Shown in pieces: positions 47,780 through 59,300 of a stretch of 64,000 nt of DNA. The stretch spans positions 3,906,001-3,970,000 of the forward strand of contig NC_133025.1 of assembly GCF_048771995.1 (NCBI RefSeq), in the 5' to 3' direction. The position numbers were made by a program, and so were the translations under genes. Numbering within the stretch: the stretch's first letter is position 1; each line of letters begins with the position of its first letter. Source of the stretch: Taeniopygia guttata. Lineage: Eukaryota > Chordata > Aves > Passeriformes > Estrildidae. The notes under the pieces are model-generated. The model did no database searches. It was given only the letters and a program-made list of their open reading frames with translations, and was not told the origin of the DNA.

Positions 47780-47940
47780 AGTGAATCAGCATGAATGTTT
47801 CATAAGTTTGAATTTATAAAATATTTCTGATTTTCCTGTACACATGCCTTCCAAAGATAACTTTCAAGTGCTCGCTGTATTATGCATCTCACTTTTCAAG
47901 AGAACAGCATGATTTCCTTGAAGACCTATCCGTTTAGAGA
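47780..47940. other. Possible conserved noncoding element
   Basis: Contains the octamer-like TATTATGCATCTCAC, GTGAATCAGCATGAATG and AAGTGCTCGCTG in repeat-free DNA. Inference only. Confidence 0.2.
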
Positions 47941-48139
47941 GTTGCCATGGCAATTTGTTCCCACCCCCCAAAAATGCTTAAAAACAGATTTTTCCATTGT
48001 CTTCTGATTTCTGCAGATTACAACATGCTTTGCTTTTCTCTCTTCCCTAGAGTGACTCTAGGTGAGTGTACAGAAAAAAAAAAGAAAGTGAAATCTTTCT
48101 TTTATTTAAATTACCTTCTGATGGGAACAAAAAGCTTTT

Positions 48140-48700
48140 TCTTCTAAAGTTTAGTCAAAACCAAGGCAAAATCATTTTACTATTTGAAACAATCTTTTAT
48201 TAGCATGATTTTTTTTTATCCCAGGAGAATCCTGATCAAAAATTGCCTGTGCAAACATAAAACCTCTTTTTACATATGCAAGGTAATTATTAATCCAATT
48301 AACCATCTGCATACCAGCATATTTAATTAGTTCTCAGAATTACTCTTTCCCTGCTGTAATTGAACTAACCACCTTGTGCAATCTGTAAATCTGACCTGAT
48401 AAGGTATGTTTTGGCAAAAATTAGATTAATTGAAGAATTTTCATTATTTCATCTTTATTTTTTGCTTTTTTTTTTTTTCTTTCTTCCCCTAAAGAAAGGC
48501 AATCAATGATGAGGATTATATTTTCAAATGCTGAAAAATTATAGCTTTATTTCTGGAGGGAAAAAAGGCCAAAAAAATTAATGTAGTGATATTTTTATCC
48601 CTATTAACTTTTTAATGACAATTACCCTCTTTGATCACTGTTAATTGCCTGGTCCCTCAGCATAATCAGACAGAGTATATTGACTTTAGAACAGACTGCC
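48140..48700. other. Possible conserved noncoding element (POU/homeodomain-rich)
   Basis: AT-rich and repeat-free. A POU-type octamer relative ATATGCAA (48274-48281) sits directly beside TAATTATTAATCC (48284-48296). Further ATTAATTG, GATTAATTGAAG, TTTTTAATGACAATTA and TTTGATCACTGTTAATTG words follow. This is the strongest enhancer-like texture in the window, but conservation and activity cannot be judged here. Confidence 0.3.
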
Positions 48701-49945
48701 TTGCTTGTAAACACTCCTTCTTTCCCTCTTTTATTGAAAAATAAAATGGAAAACTAATAGTGTTTGACAAGTCCATTCTTGGCGCTGTTTCATATCAGAG
48801 GTTGTGCTGTGTTTTCAAAATAAAATTGCTCTTTCACAATTCTGGTTTTAATTGTTCTACTGGGGCAGTTGGATCAGCACAAAATTCATGTCCTGATGGT
48901 TTTCCTTCGTGCAGGAAACTGTGAATAACTCCAGGAAGCCAAAACATGTGAGTGAGTTTGGCCAGGTAGGTCTGAGAGACCTGAGCTTGTTCCACTGATA
49001 TGGGGAAAACAAAATGAGGAGGGAAAGGGATGAAAAAAAAAAAAAAAAAAAAAAAGGGCTCTCTGACAGGTCTGGTGTGGGGAAGACCTTTGGGAGACTG
49101 TGCTCTCCTGGGAACCAGCTTGACAAAACCATAAAAGGGTATGGGTGGTTATGTTGAGGAGATTGGGCTAAATTTTTGTCCTTTACAGACTGTTCTGAGG
49201 TTTGACTTCCAGCCCAGGGGCTCCTGGGTGGGGATATCATCATCCCTTTGTGTCTCAGCAGTGAGCTGAAGATTTCTTCCTTTTCCTGTCTCACCCTGTG
49301 ATAGCTCTGTCCTTTCAAGCCCTGCAAGAAATGGTATTTTGTGCATTCTATCTGGCCTTCACACCCTGTCCTGGCTTGTCATAGTCCCTGCAGGAAGGAC
49401 ACAATACATACCTGTTCTCAGAAGCCAGTTCACCAAGCCTTGGATTGTCTTTCCCTAAAGGAATCCAAGAGATGACCCTGGCTGACCGCTGTACACATGG
49501 AGGGAACTCTGATTTTAGAAGTCTGTGGCCCCAGAAAACTCAATTCAGTCACCATAAAACCAGTATTTGATGAATTTGGTGCAGAATTTAAGAGCATCTA
49601 GACCAGGTATTAGGAATTGTGGCTACATCTCAAATCCAGATGACATAGCCAAGACATCACAGTAGCTCAACAAGTGTGGAAGACTCACAGAGTGAAAGAT
49701 TTGGTGATTTCAGGGACTCTGCAGCCTTTAGGTTGTGACAATTATTTGCTGCTTTCCCTGTTCCTCCTGTTTGAACAACTTAAGCTATTACTGCCTCAGC
49801 ATTCCCATTTGCCTCTGCTATTATGTGTTCTGGAACAATGAACACAATCACCCATTTCAGAGCAGGATTTTGACTGTGTGTTTGTAAATAGGCTTCCAAG
49901 CAGAAAGGGAGAGTGGGGAAATGAAGGAATTGCTATCTGCTTTTC

Positions 49946-50043
49946 ATAAATATATATATGGAAATACACCTACATTTATATATATACATTTATATTTATA
50001 TGTATACATACATTTATATATATACATATAAACACACATAAAT
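49946..50043. repeat. TATA/ACAT-rich low-complexity repeat
   Basis: Alternating TATATA and ACATTTATATATATACA units. The last motif occurs twice, about 38 bp apart. Confidence 0.85.
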
Positions 50044-50579
50044 AATGAGAGCTTTCTGATGCTTTGCTTCTTCCTAGGATGGGTTACAAAAGGATAAACT
50101 GGTGTCAGTGGGATTTTCACTTTTGCCTCTGAGATATATCTCTGGTTTAATTACTAAATAATCTGCCTACAAAGTTGATCCAACTGAATCAGACACAATG
50201 TTCATTTTTGCAATGCGACGTGCATGTAAGTAGAGAGGAGCTCTGAATGCTGATTTCCTCTCCGCCTTATCCCCATTGGAAGTAAAAAAAAAAAAGGAAA
50301 AAAAAATGTTTGTCATTAAAGATCACCCAGCTGAAGGGAATGAAAAGCTGAGAAGTTGCTGAAATATTAAAGACAACTTTGTGCTGTGCTTAGTCTTGCC
50401 CCGAGCAACTTCCTTGCTCTGTCCTCACCTGGTTTCAAAGGGCTGATTCCACTCAGACCAGGGGTGTCCTCTGAGCTGGAATGTGTCTGCCATGGATATC
50501 TCACCCTCACAGCTGCAGGGACTGGAACATGGATGGGACAAGAGGAATAGGTGGTAAGGCATGAAGAAATTACTTCAAT

Positions 50580-50790
50580 TTGCACCAGAGGAAGTTTAGG
50601 TCAGATATTAAAAAATAACTACTTTACTGAAAGTTGTCAAGCATTGGAACAAGCTGTCCAGGGAAGTGTAGGAATCACTGCCCCTGAAAATGTTCCAAAA
50701 ATGTGGGAATGTGGCACTTCAGGGCATGGTTTTGGGGTGGAGCTGGAAGTGTTGAGTCATTGGTTTGGCTCAGTGGTCCTGGGGGTATTT
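50580..50790 (+). mobile_element. CR1 LINE fragment (plus)
   Basis: GAGGAAGTTTAGGTCAGATATT, CTGAAAGTTGTCAAGCATTG, GAACAAGCTGTCCAGGGAAG and CACTTCAGGGCATGGTTTTG follow CR1 3'-UTR order. It is truncated before the terminal tail, near GGCTCAGTGGTCCTG. Confidence 0.85.
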
Positions 50791-51350
50791 CCCAACCAAA
50801 CCAACTCCATGTTAACAGCTGATGGCTTTCTGTACACATTCAGCATTGGATGTGCAAGCCCAAGGAAGGTATTGGAAGCAAAGGGTGCCAGATCCCAAAC
50901 TTTGCTGGTGAACGTTGCCATGAACTTGGGAGAGTTGCATAAAACCCACAGGAATTGAAAATTGCCATCAGTTCTAGAAAAACGAGGAGCTGTCAGCCAG
51001 CTTTCACTTGAAATAAAATGATGTTGTATGTCACGAGCTGGCCCCTCTTCTTCCTCTGGTTTGAATTATAAGTACAAGAAATGAGCTCACCAGAACTTGT
51101 GCACAGCCTCATTCTGTTTGACATGAGGATGTCCCAGGAAAAAACAAAATCATTACAATTCTTTCTCTTTGTAATGAGAAATGAGAGCAAAAGCAAACAA
51201 GTTTCTACCTGCCTGTGGATCCTGCAGGGGGTTTGGTTGAACTTCCCTGGAGCTCCCCAAAGATGCTGTAACCCACACTGATAACTCCCAGTCACAATAA
51301 CAAACCTGTGTGTGTGATTTCCTCTGCTAATTAATTTAATTTTGGCTTCT
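50791..51350. other. Unassigned noncoding stretch
   Basis: No gene or transposon was recognised. Confidence 0.5.
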
Positions 51351-51356
51351 GAGCCT

Positions 51357-51388
51357 TATATATAATATATTATATCTATCTACATCTA

Positions 51389-51419
<31 letters not shown>

Positions 51420-51420
51420 A

Positions 51421-51459
<39 letters not shown>

Positions 51460-51492
51460 AGATAGATAGATAGATAGATATAGATATAATAA
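51357..51492. repeat. TA/TATC/GATA compound repeat with 44-bp perfect palindrome
   Basis: A (TATC)n run switches directly to (GATA)n. Bases 51437-51458 are the exact reverse complement of 51459-51480, giving 22-bp arms with no spacer. Flanking TATATC and GATATA tracts extend the symmetry imperfectly to about 130 bp. It can extrude a cruciform. Confidence 0.97.
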
Positions 51493-52383
51493 TAATCAAG
51501 AGCTTATGCAGAATCAAGCCACCCTTCTAAAAATCAGCCAAAATATTGCAGTGCCAGACACCTTAGGCTGGTATGTGCTGATCCTCCATTCTTGGATTCC
51601 TCCAGCAGTGGATTTTTGAGAGATGCTGCACCACCCGAGCTGTCAGAGTAGCACAAAACTAATAACCAGGCTGAGCTACGTCCTGATGATGTGACAATGG
51701 TACTGATGGTGCTTATTCTCAGAGACTACAAGGCAGCATTTCTTTGATTGCTTATGGGAACACTTTACAGCTGAAGTATAATTTCATTTATTAGAGGCAG
51801 ACAGCTTATAAAAATGTGTGAAACACAACAGGTACCAAAAGGAAAGCTTGGGAAGACTAATGAGGCACAAGGCTCGTGCTTTTAAAGAAAACAAAGGTTT
51901 CTGAAACAGACAAACAGCTGATGCAGTTTGTTTTTTATAGACATAAATCAATCAAAATATTCAAACCATGTTATCCTGAAGTGCTACAGCAAATGTATTT
52001 CATCCAAAATTATTGATGACCTTGCTTTTAAACAGAGGATAGGACTAAAAAGAAAACATGGAGAAAAAAATCTGTCATATTGAAAGAAATATAGCTGGAG
52101 TGAAAACCAATCTAGGGGGGAAAATGTAAACAAGTAAAATTATAATAGTATTGCCACAAAGTGTCTCTTCCTCAGAACTATCTCCTACCTTGCCTGAGCA
52201 CTGAATTAAAATAAAATATGATGCAAACATCTTCAGGATACATTCAGGAGTGAAAAGTGGTTCAAGAGTGACAGAACTGGCCCAAGGAGCTGCAGAAGGG
52301 TTTGCAGATTCATGTCCCAGCTCCAGAGGGATGTCCCTGCTGAATGACAGACATGGAACAAACATCAAAGGAGGCACTTTCAA
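51493..52383. other. Unassigned noncoding stretch
   Basis: No gene or transposon was recognised. Confidence 0.5.
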
Positions 52384-52745
52384 CTACATCAGGTTGCTCA
52401 GAGCCCTGTTTAGCCTCCTGGCCTTGAACATTTCCAGGGCTGAGCATTCACACCTTCTCTGAGCAACCTGTGTCAGTGTTTCACCACCATCATTGTAAAA
52501 AACCTTTTTCCTCATACCTAATTTAAATCAGCTCTCCTTCAATGTAAAACCATTCTCCCTTGCCCTGTCACAACATTCCCTGCCAAAAGGTCTGTCCCCA
52601 CTTGTCTAAGGCCTCTGTGGGAACTGAAAGATGATCTAGGTCTCCTTGCAGCCTTTTCTTCTCCAGCCTGAACCAACTCTGTCCTCACAGAGGTATTCTT
52701 ATCACTCCAATCACTTTTTTGGCCTCCTCTGGCTCCACTCCTACA
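52384..52745 (-). mobile_element. CR1 LINE 3' fragment (minus)
   Basis: ATCAGGTTGCTCAGAGCCCT, CTGGCCTTGAACATTTCCAG, CACCTTCTCTGAGCAACCTG, CCATTCTCCCTTGCCCTGTC, GCCTTTTCTTCTCCAGCCTG and TGGCCTCCTCTGGCTCCACT appear in exact CR1 (reverse) order. It lacks the extreme 3' tail. Confidence 0.92.
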
Positions 52746-53222
52746 TATCATTATAAAGAGTCTTTGGATTACAATCCTAATTAAGGTATTAATGAGTTGA
52801 GCTTTGCCAGTTCCGGTTAAGAAACAACCAAAGCGTGTTCTGTGAGAGGTGAGAATCAGGAAGCAAAATGTTTGGTACCCTTCCCTGACTCTACCAGCTT
52901 TTCATTCCTCTGATGACATTCTTTGTAATCCATCACACAGACATGATTTCTCATCCAAGTTGTTCCCCATTTTGTTGAATTCAGGGAGGGGTCATGGATC
53001 CACTTCAGTTCCTGTCCTCTTGGCTATGTGGCTGTGGGTTTTGGCAAAACACAAAAGGAAAGGGCTGGGAGTCTGGCAAAGCCCTGTTTTCTTTCATGTG
53101 AAAGCCATTTAGCACTGTCAGGGAGGGGGCCTTGAGGGAGGAGTCAGTACCATGTACCTTGCTTTGAAGCCCTGACATGTTCTGAAGAATAAGAGACCTG
53201 TCTGTAATAAAGAATTAAACTT
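52746..53222. other. Unassigned noncoding stretch
   Basis: No gene or transposon was recognised. Confidence 0.5.
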
Positions 53223-53378
53223 GAGAAGAGAAGAGAAGAGAAGAGAAGAGAAGAGAAGAGAAGAGAAGAGAAGAGAAGAGAAGAGAAGAGAAGAGAAGAG
53301 AAGAGAAGAGAAGAGAAGAGAAGAGAAGAGAAGAGAAGAGAAGAGAAGAGAAGAGAAGAGAAGAGAAGAGAAGAGAAG
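53223..53378 (+). repeat. (GAGAA)n homopurine array
   Basis: A perfect run of about 31 pentamers over 156 bp, all purine on the plus strand and mirror-symmetric, a classical triplex (H-DNA) sequence. It ends exactly where a minus-strand CR1 3' end begins, so it occupies the position of the CR1 tail repeat. Confidence 0.98.
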
Positions 53379-53515
53379 TTTGGAAAAGCTGTCTAGGATC
53401 ATTGAGTTCAACCATTAATAGTGCCAGATCCATCACATCTATACACATTTTGAATACTTCCAGAGATTCTGTCTCCACTGCTTCCCTGGACAGCCTGCTC
53501 CAGTGCTGCTGAGTG
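53379..53515 (-). mobile_element. CR1 LINE 3' fragment (minus)
   Basis: TTTGGAAAAGCTGTCTAGGA, TCATTGAGTTCAACCATTAA, TTTTGAATACTTCCAGAGAT and CACTGCTTCCCTGGACAGCC follow the reverse CR1 3' end. The usual ATTCTATG tail is replaced by the GAGAA array. Confidence 0.9.
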
Positions 53516-55103
53516 CCTGAGCTTTACCTCCCACCTCTGCCCTTGCACCTGGAGCTCCATCTCTTACTGGAATTGAGCACAGCAGTTACAGGGATGCTGA
53601 GTAAGGGTAACCCTGAGCCATTCCCTGACACACCCTATATTTAATCCCTCTCACTGATTCCCTTCTCCCAAACCTGATGCTTTTCCAGGGGATGCCAGAC
53701 TCCTTTCCGTGCCCTCGGGATGTGCTGAGTGCCTTACCCCAGCTCTGCCCCGACCACCCACAGTCCTCCAGAGCTCAGCTCTTCCTGAAAACAGCGTGGT
53801 TGCTTTCATCATGAACCACATGAAGGCTGCACTGACAGACAAGTCTGAATCTGCTTTTCCCCTCTGGATACAACTTCTGCCCCAGAGAACAGAGCACATC
53901 CTTCAGAGATCTGCCCCACTGCTCAAGCACATTAACTCCAGGCTCTCTCAGCTGATGCCAGCAGCAATGAAGAGTTCTGGGCAGGAAACTGCATCCTCTC
54001 AGTCCATTTCTTACACTCTGCTCTGCAGTGTGAGGACAAGGGGAGGAAAGGAGCTGACTTAGCAAGTGGCTGCATCCTGGAGCAGGGCAGGACAACGTTA
54101 CACCCCTGGTGTAACCTCAGTGCTCAGCTGTGCTCACAGGGAATGCTTTGGTGCTCGTGCTCAGTCAAGTCATTGCAGTGGAATAAATGCAACACCAAGA
54201 TGACCCTGCTTGGCTCCCACTCCCTTCCCTCCCATGCATAATGAAGGCAAAAGGAAGGAAGAATATCCTTTGCTATTGTAGTCTGGCAGAGAGGGCTCAC
54301 CTGAGCAGCTTCCAGCCAGCCACGGAATTTCATCTGAGCTTCCCAGATAAAATCTCCTGTTTCAAGGGCTGTTTTACTCAATGTGTTTAACATGACAATG
54401 AAAACTCCACACACCCCAATCTTTTAAATAATAATAAAAATCCCGTCACCAATAAAGAAATCTCACAGGCAGCCTAATAAATGGAAAGTTAATAAGTGTC
54501 AAAACCAGAATGTAAAATTCCAACCAGTAAAGCAGAAAGGGGGCATTCCTATTTCTTACAAATGAAAGAGCACCAAGACTTCCGCTGGTTTTCATCCACC
54601 TATAATGTTAAATATTGCCACTCAGGTTCTCCTTGCCCACCTTCCTTTGGGCAGAGTGTCTCCAAAAGAGGGAACACTGCTTTGTGCATGCAAAAAAAGG
54701 ATTTGGACCAATTGCAAGATGTTTTCTTTCAAGAGTGCCTTTGCACCTGTGCAGGTGTCTCACAGCTTTTTTCAGTTAAAGAAAATTTTTGAAAAAAAGT
54801 TTTAAAGAGAACTTTGAGAAACTTTTGCTGAAGAGAAGGAGAGAAGGAAAGGAAGAGTAAAAGGGGAGAAGGGAAACCAAGGGGGAGAGCCTGTTTTGGA
54901 GGTGTCTTCATGGGGTTTTCCAGGCAGATGGGAACCTGAAGTGACACACCTGAACTGAGCTGATGAGCTCCACGGAGGCTGTGAAAGGTTTTACTTGGTG
55001 CAATCATGTCACAGCTGCACAGGCTCAGATTTGGAGCTGAAGAAAAGGCAGAGTTTAGAGAAACTGTGAAAAAAATACCTGAGCTAAATGTGGAGCCCCA
55101 CAA
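53516..55103. other. Unassigned noncoding stretch
   Basis: No gene or transposon was recognised. Frames of 96-117 codons on both strands overlap each other without recognisable domains. Confidence 0.5.
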
Positions 55104-55290
55104 CAGAATGACAGAGTCCAGAGTGGTTTGGATTGAAAGGGACCTTAAAGAGCTTCCAGTTCCATCACCACTGTCACAGACAGGGATGACACCCACTAGC
55201 CCAGATTTCTCACCCTGGACTTTAAAATCTCCAGGAATGAGGCATCCACACCTTTGGGCAACCTGTTCCCTCACAGTAAAGATTTTTTTT
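55104..55290 (-). mobile_element. CR1 LINE 3' fragment (minus)
   Basis: CAGAATGACAGAGTCCAGAG, GTGGTTTGGATTGAAAGGGA, CCTTAAAGAGCTTCCAGTTC, CAGGGATGACACCCACTAGC and CAACCTGTTCCCTCACAGTA match the reverse CR1 3' end, with moderate divergence. Confidence 0.88.
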
Positions 55291-56353
55291 CCTCTTTAGC
55301 AATTCTTTGGTAAAGGATTATCCTTTACCATCAGCTCTGCCTTAAATGAGGACAAGCCCAGAGACTCACTTTTCCTGCAAAAGCATTAAGAATAGGAATG
55401 AATACCCAAATAATTTGTTCAGAAATGCCAGGCTGATGAGGGACAGAGAACTTTGGGACTCCTGGGTGAGTTATCCAGCAGCAGTCTAAGGAGACAGAGA
55501 AGTGATTATACTTGTCAGAAAAATGCAAAATTAGACCCAAAGTCATACTTTCCCTGCACCCTGAATTACTGCTTGCAAGCAACAGTTCATGATCCTTCTG
55601 GGAGTCCCCTATTAAAAGCAAAGCATTTGAGGCTGGCTAACAAACTGATCACAGGCTGCATTATTGATTGTGCTATTAAGGTCTTCGTTTGAGCCATTAG
55701 CAGGGTTAATGAAATGGTCAAACGCTTCCCCCCAGAACAACCATCACTGTGTTTCCTTCCAGCTCCACTTTCAGCATCCAGGCCAGCATTGCCCTGATTT
55801 TTAAAAGTGTTAAATTTTCTTTTATAGTTCTTTTGAAAGTTTTAAAGTTCTTTTAAAGGTTTCCTATGCCTTCTGATATTTACATATCTCTACAGGAGTT
55901 CTCACGCACTGTTCATATGGTTGTTTTGCATTCTTCTTTGTGGGAGGAGAGAATTGATGGACTGTTAGTTTAACCAGTGTAGTTGGAGAGGTGGCAATTT
56001 TATCCTCCAATCCACTGTCACTTTTAGAATTATATATATTGCAAGGTCAGAAATAAAATTTAGTCTTTTTCTCTTTTGAACTTACCAAGCTTCTGTGTAT
56101 TAATTTCATGTCCAATAACAGCAGGCCAGCTCACATTGAGCACAAGAGTGACCAGGGTGCTGCCTGTTGTAGAAATAGTTTGGCTGCAGTGTAAAATAAG
56201 CCTATGGATGAGATATTAGCAGGGCATTAGCCATGGAAGAATATAGGAAAGTTATCATGTACCAGTTCATCATACAATAATTACTAATGAAGTCAGAGGC
56301 TGTAAATGTGAGTGTATTTAACTCCACACTTTCCAGCCAGCTGAGACAGCTGA

Positions 56354-56370
56354 TTTGGGTTAGGGTTAGG
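56354..56370 (+). repeat. Short interstitial telomere-like motif
   Basis: TTTGGGTTAGGGTTAGG holds two perfect TTAGGG-type units plus a degenerate one. It is too short to call a telomeric relic with confidence. Confidence 0.5.
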
Positions 56371-59300
56371 ATCAGAGTTACATATTTTTCTCCCCTGCTA
56401 GCAGGCTAAACAGATAAGAATCATTTGTCTCAGTTACACCAGGAAATCAAAGCTCACCTGGACCCCCACCCAAACAGCAGGATCAAACAGTAGGAACATC
56501 ATCCCCAGTTTTCGATCTTTTTTTGTCACCTTTGCAACATTTTTAAATCCTTATGATAGGCAAACTGGAGAATGAGGGCAAAATCAGTTATACTGTCCTG
56601 GTCTGGAAGTGGGAACATTCCTCTTTTCCCAGCTATTGGTCCTCTCACTGTGCCCAATCCCTGTGCTCAGGTCCCTTCTGTGTCCCCACAAATCCCACCA
56701 ACAGGTAACTCTGAACCCCTGGGGTGTCACAAGCAGGGCTTTGGGTCCAATTCCAGCAGTTCTCTCCATCCAAGAGCTGGTTCTGATTCTCCTTCTCCAT
56801 GGATATGACTCTGAGACAATTCCAGAGTGTGAAATCAACACACACTTGTTTGTGCTTCACTGCCTTTTAACTGCTGGTATTTCTCTGTGAAGATCCTCAA
56901 GAACCACAATGGTTTTTACATGTAAGGAGGCCTTTTCCACCTTGTTTGGGCAGACCAATGATTTAAAAGAAAACATTGCATATTCCTCACACCACTGTTA
57001 CCTTTAGGTTTTAAATGTTCCATCCTAAAGGCATTCTGTATCATATGTTTAAAACACCTCAAAAGTAATTGAATTCACAGTACTTTGTAAAATTTCCACC
57101 AATTGCTCATTTATATATATAATCTAGCCAACTGCAAATGTAATCTCCCAGACAGTCCTTTTCCCATTTGCTTCCTCTGCATCCCAATAGATTTTATTCC
57201 CCCTGATTTCCACTGTTACCTGTGTTGTCCTCACTCCCTTCTCCACGTGTGTTAGCTGCCCACCAGCTGACCCATTTAATAAACCATTTTATCATCTGTG
57301 CACACTGATATCTACCTCACTGGAGATTCTGAGAGCCAGGAGCCACCTTTACTAAAGCTAAGTGCACGTCCCTATTTCAGGAAAAAATACCTGGTACAAG
57401 GGGTTCTAATGCTGGTTGTACATTTCTTGGTGGTCACAATTCTTGGTTCCTGAGGATTTGGTGCATCATCCTCAAGACAGCCCCTCAAGGGAGCTAAGAG
57501 CCTCCATCACTCAACCAAATCCTACTTCACACAACTGCCACAGTAAGAAAACCCATCCCCCATGCTTTGGATCAGTTTTTTCCTTTCTGGATTGAAAATC
57601 CTGGTGAAAATTCAATTCCAGGTTTGTATGGCTGAAGCTGTGGAGAAATGCAGCTCCAGTGATGGCCTAGGAGGTGATGGTGAATAGACACTGATGATGA
57701 GGGGAAAGGCTGCATCTCCCTGCCACTGCAGCTGCAGGGACACAGAGACTTTGCAAAGGGCCATGAGCAAGTGAGGAAGGTGACATGAGGGAAGAAAAAT
57801 GTTTTAGAGAGACTTTTGCCACTCAGCAGTAAATGAAATATCAGGATTCAGGTGGCTTTGTGTGGAATGGGCATTGTGAAGAGGACGTGTTGAATTAAGG
57901 GATGACAGCACTTAGGTCAAGTAACTTTTTTTTTTTTTTTTAAGGAGGAACTTAACAAATTATCTTCTTGCTGACCAGTTCCTCGTGCCTTTTGCCTTTT
58001 ATTTCAATCAATTTAAATTGCAAATAGCTTGCTCCCAGAGACTTTCTGCTGACAGTTCACCTGTTGGGAATCCGAGCTCCTGGGTCTCTCTGAGGTCTCC
58101 TCTCTGCTCTCCTCAGGGAAGGGGAAAGGCAGCTACATCCACTCATATCTCCATAATTTCATTATGCTTTGTAGCTTCTTTGGCTGCCTCTCCAGCTGCT
58201 GCAAGGTCACTTCTGCAGTGAACACAGAAGCCTGGGGCAGGATGCAGAACCTTGGGAAGATTCAATGCAGTTGTGTGAGCACACAGGGAAACTGGGGGGT
58301 TCTACTCAGCCACAACTTCCAGGAACCCCAGGGCTCCTGTAGCTCCAAAGTGGCTCTTCCCAAGCCTACAGGGGTTTCTCAAGCAGAATTTTGTCTGCAA
58401 CAAGGCTCCAGTCTGCAGGCAAGCAGCTCAAATATTTTGTTGGATTATTATAATTACAGCAATCAGTGGCTGCTTAAAATAGCCTTTATTTGAGGAGGCA
58501 CAAGCCAGTGGGTTTACACAACACTGGACCATGTGGCACAGGATTTTGTCCTACAACTGGAACTGATGCAGGCAGATAAACCTGCGCCCCTTGAGCTTTT
58601 AATCAGTCAATCAGCAGCTTTTCAAGAAACAAAATATTTATTGTGCTTACTCCTAAAACTACATTTTTTTTCTCCAACAGCTTTTCTTGGTATATCTTCC
58701 CTTAGTCACTCAGAAATGCTGTTCACACAAGGGAGAAAGAATGGAATTTAATAGTTTGGCCAGGATTTTTGGATGTCTAGCAACTCAGGTACAGCAGATT
58801 AACCAAAATTACCTTGGCACGTCCCAAAATGCCAAATATTGATGTTGTCAGGGCAATGGCTGCAGTGCAAGTGATCTGTGTCCTGCAGATTCTGTGCAAT
58901 GTAACAGATGACCTTGATCCCCACTCTTGGAAAATGCAAACCAAGGCAATACAAGTGCATGGATTGTCCTTCTGGTCCAACTTGAGCTGAAAATTCAAAT
59001 GTTTTTCTGAGAAAGAATTCTTTGGGGGAATAAAAACGGACTGTGAAATAAATTCAAGTGGTTGAATGGTTTCAGTTTTGGTTTTGAGCAGGTCAGAAAC
59101 TCTTCACTTAAAGCAGTCAAATGTTAAACTTAATTTTTTTATTTATACCTGAGCAGTATCACCCCAGGCAGGGATGTCACCGCCACAGATATTTTTTGTC
59201 AAATATAAGGTGTTAAAAGACAGGAGCAACTCAAACACTGTAAATCCTTCAAGGTAAAAGGAAATGAAAATCACCCTCCTGTCCCAGTCTCTTCTGGCAC

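Larger units (their letters stand above)
47326..50579. other. Unassigned noncoding stretch
   Basis: No gene or transposon was recognised. It includes two candidate conserved stretches, an A23 homopolymer (49033-49055) and a TATA-rich low-complexity patch (49946-50043). Confidence 0.5.

Noticed and set aside
53118..53478. Leu-Phe-Ser-Ser and Arg-Arg-Glu-Glu-Lys repeat proteins
   Set aside because: Translations of the GAGAA array in overlapping frames, with no coding evidence.
54729..55274. 181-codon minus-strand frame as a gene
   Set aside because: It overlaps a CR1 fragment at one end and shows no domain. The rest is low-information sequence next to a purine-rich patch.
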